Assembly: GCF_036347055.1 (NCBI RefSeq)
Contig: NZ_CP108882.1
Coordinates: forward strand, 7,800,001-7,864,000
Reading direction: 5' to 3'
Source: Streptomyces sp. NBC_00820
Lineage (GTDB): Bacteria > Actinomycetota > Actinomycetes > Streptomycetales > Streptomycetaceae
DNA length: 64,000 nucleotides
Position 1 is the first letter of the stretch. Every line of letters starts with the position of its first letter. Shown here one piece after another: positions 1 to 8,286 of the stretch. A model generated the notes under the pieces. That model ran no database searches and was not told where the DNA came from. It saw only the letters and a program-made list of their open reading frames with translations. A program made the translations under genes and the position numbers.

Positions 1-31
1 GTCTCGGGCCGGACCGGGGGCCGTGTTTATT

Positions 32-44
32 GTTTCGCCGAAAC
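32..44. promoter_or_regulatory. Candidate operator of the adjacent ArsR-type gene
   Basis: A perfect 13-bp palindrome, GTTTCG-C-CGAAAC, ends 16 bp before the ATG at 61, and a second overlapping TTTCG/CGAAA pair follows. Its position suggests autoregulation by the ArsR-type protein encoded next to it. That is an inference from position and symmetry only. Confidence 0.5.
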
Positions 45-60
45 GCGAAAGGTCGTACGC

Positions 61-1041
61 ATGGGCCTGTGGCAGATCGACACCGACACCCTCGCCCGCA
101 GCCGGTTCGTGCTCTCGCCGTTCGCCGAGACCTTCGCGAGCCTGAAGCTGCTGCACTCGGGGACCGGTGCCCATCCGGGGGAGGAGGCCTGGCTGCGCGC
201 GCACCTGCCCGGGTACCACGCACACCTCGCGGCCGACCCGGTGGCCGCGCCGCTCGTGCGCGCGGGACTCGGCAAGGCCTGGATCGCCGACTTCCTCTGT
301 CCCACCTCGTGCGAAGGGGAGAGCTTCGAGGCGACCGTCGCCCGGGTGCGGGCCGCCGGGGCAGGGGAGGCGCGCGCCGACCTCCGTGTGTCCCTCCGGG
401 GCCCGCTCCCCGCCGCCCTGGAGCGGGACGACCTGCCCGAGCGCGCGACCGCGCTCCTGACGTACGTCTGGGAGGAGACCGTACGGCCGTACTGGGAACG
501 GCGGCGACGCGCCCTGGAGGCCGACGTGGTCGCGCGGACCGCGCGGGTGAGCCAGGGCGGCTGGGCGGCCGTGCTGGACTCGCTGCGGCCGGGGACGCGG
601 TGGCTCGGGGGAAGCCGGATCCAGGTCAACCTGAACGCGTATCCGCCGCGGGAGGTGGCCGCCGGCGCCGACCTGCTGTTCATGCCGGTGACACCGAGGA
701 CCGGGTGGGTGTCGTGGGAGGGTCGGGAGCGGTACGCCGTCGTCTACCCGTGTCTCGGGGCGCTGGCCGAGGACCACGACCGGCGGCCCGTCCCGGCCGG
801 GCTCGGCAGGCTCATCGGGACCAAGCGGGCCGCGTTGCTGGTGCTGCTGGGAACTCCCATGACCACGACTCAGCTGGTCGCCGTGACCGGACAGGGGCTG
901 GGGTCGGTGGGCCGCCACCTGCGGGTGCTGCTGGACGCGGGGCTGGTGGAACGGCGGCGGGCCGGACGGTCGGTGTTGTACGTGCGGACGGCGCCCGGGG
1001 AGGTGCTCATGGAGGCGTCCGGGGGAGCGAGGGGGGCTTGA
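61..1041 (+). CDS. ArsR-type winged-helix transcriptional regulator (DUF5937-like N-terminal domain)
   Basis: The 326-residue protein has an N-terminal domain of about 230 residues resembling the DUF5937 region of actinobacterial regulators (ARSRFVLSPFAETFASL near the start). It ends in an ArsR-like winged helix at about residues 255-320 (LIGTKRAALLVLLG, then VGRHLRVLLDAGLVERRRAG). It should bind DNA as a cytoplasmic repressor with an unknown ligand, since no CXC metal-binding motif is seen. The ATG at 61 was chosen because it follows the palindrome at 32-44 and the reading frame matches the family N-terminus. A paralogue with the same architecture lies on the opposite strand at 37466-38452. 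The regulated partner, if adjacent, is outside the window or is the convergent VOC gene. Confidence 0.85.
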   Translation: MGLWQIDTDTLARSRFVLSPFAETFASLKLLHSGTGAHPGEEAWLRAHLPGYHAHLAADPVAAPLVRAGLGKAWIADFLCPTSCEGESFEATVARVRAAGAGEARADLRVSLRGPLPAALERDDLPERATALLTYVWEETVRPYWERRRRALEADVVARTARVSQGGWAAVLDSLRPGTRWLGGSRIQVNLNAYPPREVAAGADLLFMPVTPRTGWVSWEGRERYAVVYPCLGALAEDHDRRPVPAGLGRLIGTKRAALLVLLGTPMTTTQLVAVTGQGLGSVGRHLRVLLDAGLVERRRAGRSVLYVRTAPGEVLMEASGGARGA

Positions 1042-1185
1042 GATGGAGGCCTGCCGGCGTGACGTGGGCCGGACGGGTCGGTGAAGAAGCGGTCAGGCGA
1101 CCCGGTCAGGCGGACGGGTCGGTGAAGACGCGGCCAGCCGGGCCGGTCAGCCTGCTCGGTCAGGCAGCTTGCTCCGGCAGCCTGC

Positions 1186-1539
1186 TCAGGCGGGCTGCCA
1201 GAGCTCGACCCGGTTGCCCTCGGGATCGGTGACCCAGCCGAACCGGCCGATGCCCTCCATGTCCTGAGTCTCCTTGTCCACGTCCGCTCCCTTGGCGCGC
1301 AGTTGCGCGAGCATCGCGTCCAGGTCGCGGACCCGGAAGTCGAGCATGGTCCCCTGGGTGCGGGAGCCGAAGTAGTCGGTTCCGGACTCGAACGTCGCGA
1401 ACACCGTCGGCCCGGGTTCCTGCCGCCACAGGCCGTGCTCGTCGGCGTCGAGGCCCAGACAGTCGCGGTACCACGCGCTCAGGGCCGCCGGGTCCGCGGC
1501 CCGCATGAAGTATCCACCGATTCCAAGTACGCGTTCCAT
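1186..1539 (-). CDS. VOC (glyoxalase/bleomycin-resistance superfamily) protein
   Basis: A 117-residue single-domain vicinal-oxygen-chelate protein. The N-terminal half has GGYFMRAADPAALSAWYRDCLGL, typical of the first beta-alpha-beta unit, and the end has GWVTDPEGNRVELWQP, the usual metal-ligand Glu strand of the second unit. The ATG at 1539 starts the fold; upstream in-frame codons are not protein-like. The family includes dioxygenases, isomerases and drug-sequestering proteins, so substrate cannot be assigned. It converges on the ArsR-type gene and diverges from the glycosyltransferase across about 250 bp with no other gene. Confidence 0.85.
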   Translation of the reverse strand: MERVLGIGGYFMRAADPAALSAWYRDCLGLDADEHGLWRQEPGPTVFATFESGTDYFGSRTQGTMLDFRVRDLDAMLAQLRAKGADVDKETQDMEGIGRFGWVTDPEGNRVELWQPA

Positions 1540-1793
1540 GCCGCCATCCTGCCAGGCCGCTGACCGGGGGCGGCCCGGCACCACACCAGCGCCAAATTCC
1601 CGCGCCTCGACCGCCACGGAACTTGTAATGTCGCGGGCATGCTTCTTCTTCAGTTCTACGGCTGACAGGGACCGGGGCGACGCCCCGACCGCCCCGTCCC
1701 GCATGCCCCCGTGCGCCCCGCCCCCTACGACCGGCCTTTCCCGGAGGGGCGGCGCACCGGCCTGCCGTGTCCTTTCCCGTAGACCTGAGATGA

Positions 1794-2987
1794 GTGAGCT
1801 TCATGCCTTCGCTGTTCCCTCGCCGTGCCCACATCGCGATGGTCGGCATCCCCGCCGTCAGCCACGTCCTGCCGAGCCTCGAGATCATCCGTGAACTGGT
1901 CGCCCGCGGCCACCGGGTGACCTACGCCAACGACCCCGCGGTCTCCGACCTGATCACGGCCACCGGCGCCGAACTCGTGCCCTGTACCTCCGTGTTGCCC
2001 GTCGCCGACAACAACTGGCCCGACGATCCCATCGCCGCGATGGGCCTCTTCCTCGACGACGCCGTCCAGTCACTTCCCCAGTTGCGTGCCGCGTACGACC
2101 ACGACCCGGCGGACCTGTACCTGTACGACATCGGCGCCTACGCCGCACGCGCCCTCGCCGAGTCGCAGGAACGGCCCGTCATGCAGCTGTCTCCGACGTT
2201 CGTGGCGTGGGACGGCTACGACCAGGACGTCGCGGCACAACTGCGCCAACTGCCCGGCGCCGACGCGTACCGGGCCAGGTTCGCCCGGTGGCTCGCCGGC
2301 TGTGGGGCGTCCACCACCGACGTGGACGCCTTCTCCGGTCCTCCCGCGCGGGCCCTCGCGCTGATCACCAGGGCGATGCAGCCGCACGCCGACCGGGTCG
2401 ACACCGACAGGGTGACCTTCGTCGGGCCCTGCTTCGACGCGCGTGCCGGCGCGGGCGGCTGGACCCGGCCGGCGGACGCGGAGAACGTGCTGCTGGTCTC
2501 TCTCGGCTCGGCGTTCACCCGTCGACCGGAGTTCTACCGCCAGTGCCTCGCGGCCTACGGCGACCTGCCCGGCTGGCACGTCGTCTTCCAGATCGGCAAG
2601 TACACCGACCCGCGGGAACTGGGCGACATCCCGCCCAACGTGGAGGTGCACCCCTGGGTCCCTCAGCGGGCGATCCTGGAACAGGCGGATGCCTTTGTCA
2701 CCCACGCCGGAATGGGCGGCTGCGGTGAAGGACTGCTGGCGGGTGTCCCGATGATCGCCGTGCCCCAGGCCGCTGACCAGTTCATGAACGCCGACCGGCT
2801 CGTGGAACTGGGCGTCGCCCGCCGGGTCGACACCGCTGAGGCCACCGCCGAGACCCTGCGTGCCGCGCTGAACGACCTGGTCACCGGCGCGGAGGTCGCC
2901 CGCCGTTCGGCACTGCTGCGCGCCGGCGCCCGCGCCGAGGGCGGCACCCCGCGCGCCGCCGACCTCATCGAGAACATGCTGGGCTGA
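1794..2987 (+). CDS. Macrolide-type glycosyltransferase (MGT, GT1 family), catalytic His replaced
   Basis: A 397-residue GT-B enzyme close to the OleD/OleI/MgtA macrolide-inactivating glycosyltransferases, which transfer glucose from UDP-glucose to a drug hydroxyl. The N-terminal acceptor domain has HIAMVGIPAVSHVLPSLEII and LVARGHRVTYA. The C-terminal nucleotide-sugar motif runs WVPQRAILEQADAFVTHAGM to PQAADQFMNADR (about residues 288-335). In OleD/OleI the stretch reads AAHGHVNPS or PGHGHVNPS, and its first His is the general base. Here the same place reads PAVSHVLPS, so Val22 replaces that His while the second His is kept. The protein may be slow, use another base, or have a different role. 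Start is GTG 1794 or ATG 1803. A hairpin follows the stop. Confidence 0.85.
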   Translation: MSFMPSLFPRRAHIAMVGIPAVSHVLPSLEIIRELVARGHRVTYANDPAVSDLITATGAELVPCTSVLPVADNNWPDDPIAAMGLFLDDAVQSLPQLRAAYDHDPADLYLYDIGAYAARALAESQERPVMQLSPTFVAWDGYDQDVAAQLRQLPGADAYRARFARWLAGCGASTTDVDAFSGPPARALALITRAMQPHADRVDTDRVTFVGPCFDARAGAGGWTRPADAENVLLVSLGSAFTRRPEFYRQCLAAYGDLPGWHVVFQIGKYTDPRELGDIPPNVEVHPWVPQRAILEQADAFVTHAGMGGCGEGLLAGVPMIAVPQAADQFMNADRLVELGVARRVDTAEATAETLRAALNDLVTGAEVARRSALLRAGARAEGGTPRAADLIENMLG

Positions 2988-3001
2988 GCCACGGCCGAAG
3001 T

Positions 3002-3050
3002 GCCCTGGGTACAGGGGCCTGGGCCCAGCGTCCAGGCCCAGGTCCAGGGC
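3002..3050 (+). terminator. Nested hairpin terminator after the glycosyltransferase gene
   Basis: Two nested inverted repeats are present: an inner CCTGGGCC/GGCCCAGG pair and an outer GCCCTGG/CCAGGGC pair. They start about 15 bp after the stop codon. No U-tract follows, as is common for Streptomyces terminators. Confidence 0.6.
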
Positions 3051-3078
3051 ACAAGGCCCAGTACCCGACGACCCCGAT

Positions 3079-3969
3079 GTGACGACGGCCGCGGCGGTCG
3101 CCCTGGACGCGCGCGGGGGAGCGGTGCGTTATCTGCTGGCGCCATGGGTGGCCGAGACGTCCACCCGTGACCTGGCGCGTCCCGACTCTCCCGCGCACCC
3201 GCTCACGGTGTCCCGGGACGGGGTGACCGATCCGGTCCCCCTGTTCGGAGGCGGTACGGGCGGCGGAGGCGGCGGGGGCTGCGGTACGCACCCGGTCCTC
3301 CAGTTCCGGTCGGCCTCCGCGATCGTCGAGCACCACGCCTTCCTGCTGGCCGGCCTCGGCGGCATGACGCCCGTACACCTGACGTACTCGCCCTTGCCGG
3401 GGCACGGGTCGCCGCCGGCGCGGCAGCCGCGTGAGGCGACCGGGCCCGCGGCACTGCTGGCGTGGGCCCGGGTGGGCTGCGGTCCCGGCGCGCTCGGCGA
3501 CGGCGGGACGAAGGCGGTCAACGCCTGGGACTTCGCCGAACAGGATCTGCCGGACGGCGCGGGCCACGCCGTGTGGACGTGCACGCGCGCCGACACCTGG
3601 CGGGGGCCCGGGGGCGTGACCGTGACCCTGCGCCTGACCGGGACCGGGTCACACTCGGGAGAACCCGCGCGGGTGGTGGCGCGGGTGCGCTCGACGGCCG
3701 CGTGCAGCAGGTTCGGGCAGAACGTGCTGGCCCAGGCGCGCTGGCGGTCGCCGCAGGGACGGTGGTACGTGCTGGCGGCGGGCAGCCGGGCCGTCACCCG
3801 ACTCACCCTCACCCCCACCGGTAGCGGCACCGGCAGCGGCGGCGTCGACGAGGCATCGCGGAGCGGACACACCCTCGCGGTCCGGGTGCCGGAGGGAGCC
3901 ACGACGCGTGTCCGGGGCCGACTGGCCTCCGGTGAGGAACTGCCCGAGGTGACGGAGCGTCAGGACTGA
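3079..3969 (+). CDS. Hypothetical protein, possibly 5'-truncated
   Basis: An unrecognised 296-residue protein with clear coding bias. It is rich in Gly, Ala and Thr and has a Gly-rich loop at about residues 57-69 followed by a cysteine. The C-terminal half has alternating beta-strand character (VTVTLRLTGTG, VVARVRSTAACS, YVLAAGSRAVTRLTLTP) as in exported beta-sandwich proteins. No signal peptide or membrane segment is present at the GTG start, so the N-terminus of an originally exported protein may be lost, or the start may be wrong. It follows the glycosyltransferase terminator and is probably expressed separately. No function is proposed. Confidence 0.5.
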   Translation: MTTAAAVALDARGGAVRYLLAPWVAETSTRDLARPDSPAHPLTVSRDGVTDPVPLFGGGTGGGGGGGCGTHPVLQFRSASAIVEHHAFLLAGLGGMTPVHLTYSPLPGHGSPPARQPREATGPAALLAWARVGCGPGALGDGGTKAVNAWDFAEQDLPDGAGHAVWTCTRADTWRGPGGVTVTLRLTGTGSHSGEPARVVARVRSTAACSRFGQNVLAQARWRSPQGRWYVLAAGSRAVTRLTLTPTGSGTGSGGVDEASRSGHTLAVRVPEGATTRVRGRLASGEELPEVTERQD

Positions 3970-4021
3970 GTCGCGGGCGCCCCTCGTACGTGGGTCAGCC
4001 ACGTGGAGCAGTCGTACCAGG

Positions 4022-4071
4022 GTCAGCCGTACCTGGGTCAGCCCTAACCGAGTCAGCCGTACCTGGGTCAG
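4022..4071. repeat. 20-bp exact direct repeat
   Basis: The 20-mer at 4022-4041 recurs exactly at 4052-4071, a 30-bp period. The second copy contains the stop codon of the small minus-strand gene. A related partial copy lies near 4012. Confidence 0.75.
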
Positions 4072-4235
4072 TCGTCGTCCCGGTCGCTGACCACGACGAG
4101 GAAGGCGTCGGAGCGCAGGTCCATCACCACGGTGGCGGCCACGCCCTGCGCGCGACGGGCGGCCGCGTACTCCTCCGCCGGCCACGACCCTCGGGGAGAG
4201 CCTGCGGGAAAACGCTCCAGCACCTTGGTATTCAT
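4068..4235 (-). CDS. Small conserved hypothetical protein (55 aa)
   Basis: The short protein has the pattern VLERFPAGSPRGSWPAEEY, an ARRAQGV turn, then VVMDLRSDAFLVVV and an acidic tail. I recognise this as a recurrent small Streptomyces protein without a known function. The ATG at 4235 is preferred over an upstream in-frame ATG at 4319 because the extension is low-complexity. It has no signal peptide or membrane segment, so a cytosolic location is likely. Confidence 0.6.
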   Translation of the reverse strand: MNTKVLERFPAGSPRGSWPAEEYAAARRAQGVAATVVMDLRSDAFLVVVSDRDDD

Positions 4236-4473
4236 GGCGGCGGACACCTCCGGCATCTCGGTCGCGGACCCTGCGTCCCGCCCTGTTCCGTCTGCCCCCG
4301 ATCCGCGCGGACATGTCACCGCACGCGTTTCCTTCCGATCGGACGACCTCGGAGCGCCGAACCCGATGGGCAGGCCGTCACTTTCCTATGGTGGTGGTCA
4401 TGGCGGAGGATGCGAGACCTCTTGAGCGCATCGCGACCCGACGGCTCCGTCCCTACGCACCGGAGAGCAGCCC

Positions 4474-4860
4474 ATGAAGATCCACCTGTCCAGTGTCTTC
4501 GTCGACGACCAGGACAAGGCCCTGCGGTTCTACACCGACGTGCTCGGCTTCGTGAAGAAGCACGACGTCCCGCTGGGCGTGGACCGGTGGCTGACCGTGG
4601 TCTCGCCGGAAGACCCCGACGGGACCGAGCTGCTGCTCGAACCCTCCGGTCATCCCGCGGTGCGGCCGTACCGGACGGCGCTGGTCCAGGACGGCATCCC
4701 CGCCACCTCCTTCGCCGTGGACGACGTACAGGCGGAGTTCGACCGGCTGCGTGGGCTCGGGGTGCGCTTCACCCAGGAACCGGTGGAGTCGGGCCCGGTC
4801 ACCACCGCGGTGCTGGACGACACCTGCGGCAACCTGATCCAGATCGTGCACAGCAAGTAG
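4474..4860 (+). CDS. VOC (glyoxalase superfamily) protein
   Basis: A 128-residue vicinal-oxygen-chelate protein. The first unit has VDDQDKALRFYTDVLGF and VVSPEDPDGTELLLEP; the second has TSFAVDDVQAEFDRLRGLGV and AVLDDTCGNLIQIVH, with acidic metal-ligand positions near the strand ends. This arrangement is common in small glyoxalase-like enzymes and antibiotic-binding proteins. A GGAGAG ribosome site lies a few bases before the ATG. It stands alone between the minus-strand small gene and the PhoX gene. Substrate is unknown. Confidence 0.85.
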   Translation: MKIHLSSVFVDDQDKALRFYTDVLGFVKKHDVPLGVDRWLTVVSPEDPDGTELLLEPSGHPAVRPYRTALVQDGIPATSFAVDDVQAEFDRLRGLGVRFTQEPVESGPVTTAVLDDTCGNLIQIVHSK

Positions 4861-5006
4861 GGCGCCGCCCCCGGTGTCCGTCGTGGACAAGCCATCATGC
4901 GGGCGAGACGTGACACGTGGTGCGGGCGTGGTTCCCGTGGGCTACGCCAGATGGTAGACACAGCGGGATCACAGCTCCTGTCCGCCAGCAGGAAGGTTGT
5001 CGCCGC

Positions 5007-6374
5007 ATGTCCGCAACACGACGTCAGATCCTGGCCCGAGCGAGCGCGCTGGGAGCGGGCATCGCCTTCACCGGGGCGCTGTCCGAACTCTTCGAGGGCA
5101 CCGCGGCCGCGCGGAACCTGGGCCACACCGGCTACGGTCCTCTGGTCCCCGACCCGGGCGGCCTGCTCGATCTGCCACAGGGGTTCCGCTACAGCGTGCT
5201 CTCCCGCGAGGGCGACGAACTGCGCTCGGGCGAGGGCCTCGTGCCGTCCAACCACGACGGCATGGCCGCCTTCGCCGGCGCGGGCGGCCGTACCCACCTC
5301 GTCCGCAACCACGAGAACCGCAACACCGCGAAGATCTCGGTGCCCACCGTGCCGGGCCTCACCTACGACCCGGGCGGCCACGGCGGCTGCACCGCCCTGA
5401 CGCTGGACTCCCGCAACCGCGTCCTGTCCGAGCGGGTCGCCATCGCCGGCACGGCCGTCAACTGCGCGGGCGGCCGCACCCCTTGGGGCACCTGGCTGAC
5501 CTGCGAGGAGACCGAGGACAGTGCGGGTACCAACGGCTACACCAAGGACCACGGCTTCATCTTCGAGGTCCATCCCACCGACCCGCACCGCACCGGCGCC
5601 GTCCCGCTGACCGCGATGGGCCGCTTCCAGCACGAGGCGATCGCGATCGACCCGGAGCGCGGTGTCGTCTACGAGACCGAGGACGCCTTCCTCAAGCCGT
5701 TCGGCCTGTTCTACCGCTTCCTGCCGCACAAGCCGCTGGGCGGGGTCGGTTCGCTGCGCGCGGGCGGCCGGCTGCAGGCGATGCGGGTACCCGGCGTACC
5801 GGACCTGTCGACGATCCAGGAGACCGGCGCGACCTTCGACGGGATCGAGTGGGTGGACGTCCCCGACCCGCTGGCCGCCTCCACCCCCACCCGGCTGCAG
5901 GACTACGGGCCGAAGGGGATCACGCACGCGCAGAAGCTGGAGGGCTGCTACTGGGGCGGGAACCGTGTGTACTTCGTGTCGTCGTTCGCCCGCGGCGCGG
6001 ACGGCTCCGGAGCCGACCACTACGGCCAGATCTGGCGCTACGACCCCCAGCGGCGCCGCCTGACCCTGGTGATCGTCTTCGGCCCGGACACCGATGTGCA
6101 GTTGCCCGGCGAGTCCCCGGACAACATCTGCCTCGCCCCCAGCGGCGGCCTGATGGTCTGCGAGGACGGCAACGGCGCCCAGCACGTCTTCGGCGTCACC
6201 CGCGGGGGCGAGGTGTACGCGATGGCCCGCGGCCGGCAGAACCTCGGCACCCCGGAGGAACCCGAGTGGGGCGAGTTCGCCGGAGTCACCTTCTCTCCCG
6301 ACGGCGACACGATGTACGTCAACTGCTACACACCCGGTACGACCTTCGCGGTGACCGGGCCGTGGCGTAGATAA
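5007..6374 (+). CDS. PhoX-family (DUF839) phosphatase, Tat-exported
   Basis: A 455-residue protein of the PhoX/DUF839 beta-propeller family, which contains calcium- and iron-dependent alkaline phosphatases that release phosphate outside the cell. The N-terminus has a twin-arginine signal (TRRQILARASALGAG), indicating Tat export. Family landmarks include LVPSNHDGM, VRNHEN, GGCTALTL, TPWGTWLTCEET, MGRFQHEAIAIDPERG, VYETEDA and VCEDGNG. The ATG at 5007 is preceded by AGGAAGG and places the RR pair at residues 5-6. An upstream in-frame start would bury the signal. Phosphate control is known in Streptomyces for some phosphatases, but no PHO box was identified here. Confidence 0.9.
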   Translation: MSATRRQILARASALGAGIAFTGALSELFEGTAAARNLGHTGYGPLVPDPGGLLDLPQGFRYSVLSREGDELRSGEGLVPSNHDGMAAFAGAGGRTHLVRNHENRNTAKISVPTVPGLTYDPGGHGGCTALTLDSRNRVLSERVAIAGTAVNCAGGRTPWGTWLTCEETEDSAGTNGYTKDHGFIFEVHPTDPHRTGAVPLTAMGRFQHEAIAIDPERGVVYETEDAFLKPFGLFYRFLPHKPLGGVGSLRAGGRLQAMRVPGVPDLSTIQETGATFDGIEWVDVPDPLAASTPTRLQDYGPKGITHAQKLEGCYWGGNRVYFVSSFARGADGSGADHYGQIWRYDPQRRRLTLVIVFGPDTDVQLPGESPDNICLAPSGGLMVCEDGNGAQHVFGVTRGGEVYAMARGRQNLGTPEEPEWGEFAGVTFSPDGDTMYVNCYTPGTTFAVTGPWRR

Positions 6375-6613
6375 CCGGCTACCGGCGCCCCCTTCCCCTG
6401 AGAGGACGCGTCGAAGCCCGCCGTCCCGGCGTGGGCGTGCGACGGATTCCAGCGCCACGCCCACGCCGCAACGCGCCCCCACCGCCGACGCACGGGGCGG
6501 CGATCACCGGGTACCACACCAGAGCCCGCGACCGGCGGATCACACCGGATCCCGGCCCGCCCGCGGGGATGCGCGAAGCGGTGGGCGGCGAAGTGTGACG
6601 GAGGGATGCGCTC

Positions 6614-7987
6614 ATGAAGAACAGGGCTGTTCAGCACGGTGGCCGATGGGGAAGAGCCGTCGTCGTCGGCGGAGGGTACGCGGGCCTCGTGACGGCCCGG
6701 GTCCTGGCCGACCACTTCTCCGAAGTGGTCATCCTGGAACAGAGCTCGGTGGACGAGCGCACCGGTACCCATCCGCATGCGCCGCAGGGGTACCACGCGC
6801 ACGCTCTGCTGGCCAAGGGCGGAGAGGTGCTGGAGAGACTCTTCCCCGGGCTCCGCGCGGAACTGCGGGCGATCGGGGCCCCGGTCTTCGACTACGGCGA
6901 GGGCATCAGTTTCCTCCTGCCCGCCGGGTTCGCACCCCGCAGGCGGACAGGCGTGGAGATCCAGACGTTCACCCGGGACGAACTGGAGCGGCGTCTGCGC
7001 GGCAAGGTGCTCGCGCTGCCCGAGGTGACGCTCCTTTCCTCCACCCGGTGCGAGGGCCTGGGAACGACCCGCCCCGGCGCGGTGAACCGGGTCCGCTACA
7101 GGACGGAGGACTCCGAACAGCCGTCGGAGATGGAAGCGGACCTGGTCGTCAACACCTCGGGGCGGTCCAGCGCTCTGGACGGCTGGCTCGCGGACCTGGG
7201 CCTGTCCGTGCCCGCGAAGCGCGTCGTCAAGGCGAAGATCACGTACACGTCGATGGACTTCGACCGGCCGGAGAGCCAACCGGACTTCAACCTGGCCTAC
7301 CAGATGACGTTCGCGCCCCACATCCCCCGGGGCGGTGTCATCCTGGCCGTGGAGCGCGATCGCTGGATGTGCTCGTTGATCGGGTTCGAGGACCAGAAGC
7401 CGCCGACCGAGGACAGCGCCTATCTCGATTTCGCGAAAAGCCTGAAGAACGGCCGTCTTGCCGAGCGGATCGAGTCCCGCACCAACCAGGGACGGACCCA
7501 CCGCTACACCAACGTCAACAACCAGTGGCGCCTCTACCACAAGATGAAGGACTGGCCCGAGCGCCTCGTCGCCCTCGGTGACGCGGTCTGCGTCTTCAAC
7601 CCCGTGTACGGGCAGGGCCTGACCGTCGCCGCGCTGGAAGCCGAACTCCTGCATCGCACCCTGGCGGAGCACGCGGCACGAGGGAACGGCCTCGACGGTC
7701 TCAGCAGGGGGTACCAGCGCGCGCTGGCCCGGATCGTGCTGTCTCCCTGGATCCTGTCGAGCAATTCGGACCTCATGTGGAACCCGCGCCGTCAGCCGCT
7801 CACGGCGAAGATCGCCCACTGGTACAACAAGCACCTCTTCGAGGTGTCCGTTCGCGACGCACGGGTGTGGTCCCGGTTCGTGCGGGTGGCCAACATGGTG
7901 GCCGATCCGGCCGTGCTGTTCCACCCCACCGTGGTCGCGAAAGTCGTCCGCCAGGCCCTGTTCCGCGGCCCCCGGAACTCCGTCTAG
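6614..7987 (+). CDS. FAD-dependent monooxygenase of the polyether-epoxidase-like class
   Basis: A 457-residue flavoprotein. GGGYAGLVTARVLADHFSE near residue 19 is the Rossmann FAD motif, PQGYHAHALLAKGGEVLERL follows, and GDAVCVFNPVYGQGL near residue 323 is the second FAD (GD) motif. This order and spacing resemble the MonCI/Lsd18/LasC-type epoxidases and related flavin monooxygenases that act on bulky lipophilic substrates. No polyketide synthase, halogenase or epoxide-opening cyclase is nearby, so it may be a stand-alone detoxifying or tailoring enzyme. The 240-bp upstream gap contains no gene, and the downstream neighbour is the convergent ABC exporter. Confidence 0.82.
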   Translation: MKNRAVQHGGRWGRAVVVGGGYAGLVTARVLADHFSEVVILEQSSVDERTGTHPHAPQGYHAHALLAKGGEVLERLFPGLRAELRAIGAPVFDYGEGISFLLPAGFAPRRRTGVEIQTFTRDELERRLRGKVLALPEVTLLSSTRCEGLGTTRPGAVNRVRYRTEDSEQPSEMEADLVVNTSGRSSALDGWLADLGLSVPAKRVVKAKITYTSMDFDRPESQPDFNLAYQMTFAPHIPRGGVILAVERDRWMCSLIGFEDQKPPTEDSAYLDFAKSLKNGRLAERIESRTNQGRTHRYTNVNNQWRLYHKMKDWPERLVALGDAVCVFNPVYGQGLTVAALEAELLHRTLAEHAARGNGLDGLSRGYQRALARIVLSPWILSSNSDLMWNPRRQPLTAKIAHWYNKHLFEVSVRDARVWSRFVRVANMVADPAVLFHPTVVAKVVRQALFRGPRNSV

Positions 7988-8286
7988 TCGGGCCGCGGTC
8001 CAGCAGGCGGTGAGCGACCTGCCGTTCCTGCTGTACGCGCCGTTCCTTCCGTACGCGCCGTACTGCCGTGCCTGCCGTCTCCGCCGGCCTCGGCGGCCAG
8101 GTCGAGCCGGGTGACGCCGATGCCCGCGTCACCCGGTGCGCGTCCGGGCCGGGAACCGGGCGAGGCGTCCCCGCGGACGGCCGGCTCGGTCGCACACGAA
8201 AGGGGCGGCGCACTCCGGCATGGTGCCGGTGTACGCCGCCCTCGGGTGGGACGAGCCGCGGCAGGCGGCCCGCGTCGTCATGGCGG

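Noticed and set aside
4650..6482. Open frame of about 600 codons opposite the PhoX gene
   Set aside because: Composition is Gly/Arg/Val-rich without domains, as expected from the antisense of a GC-rich gene.
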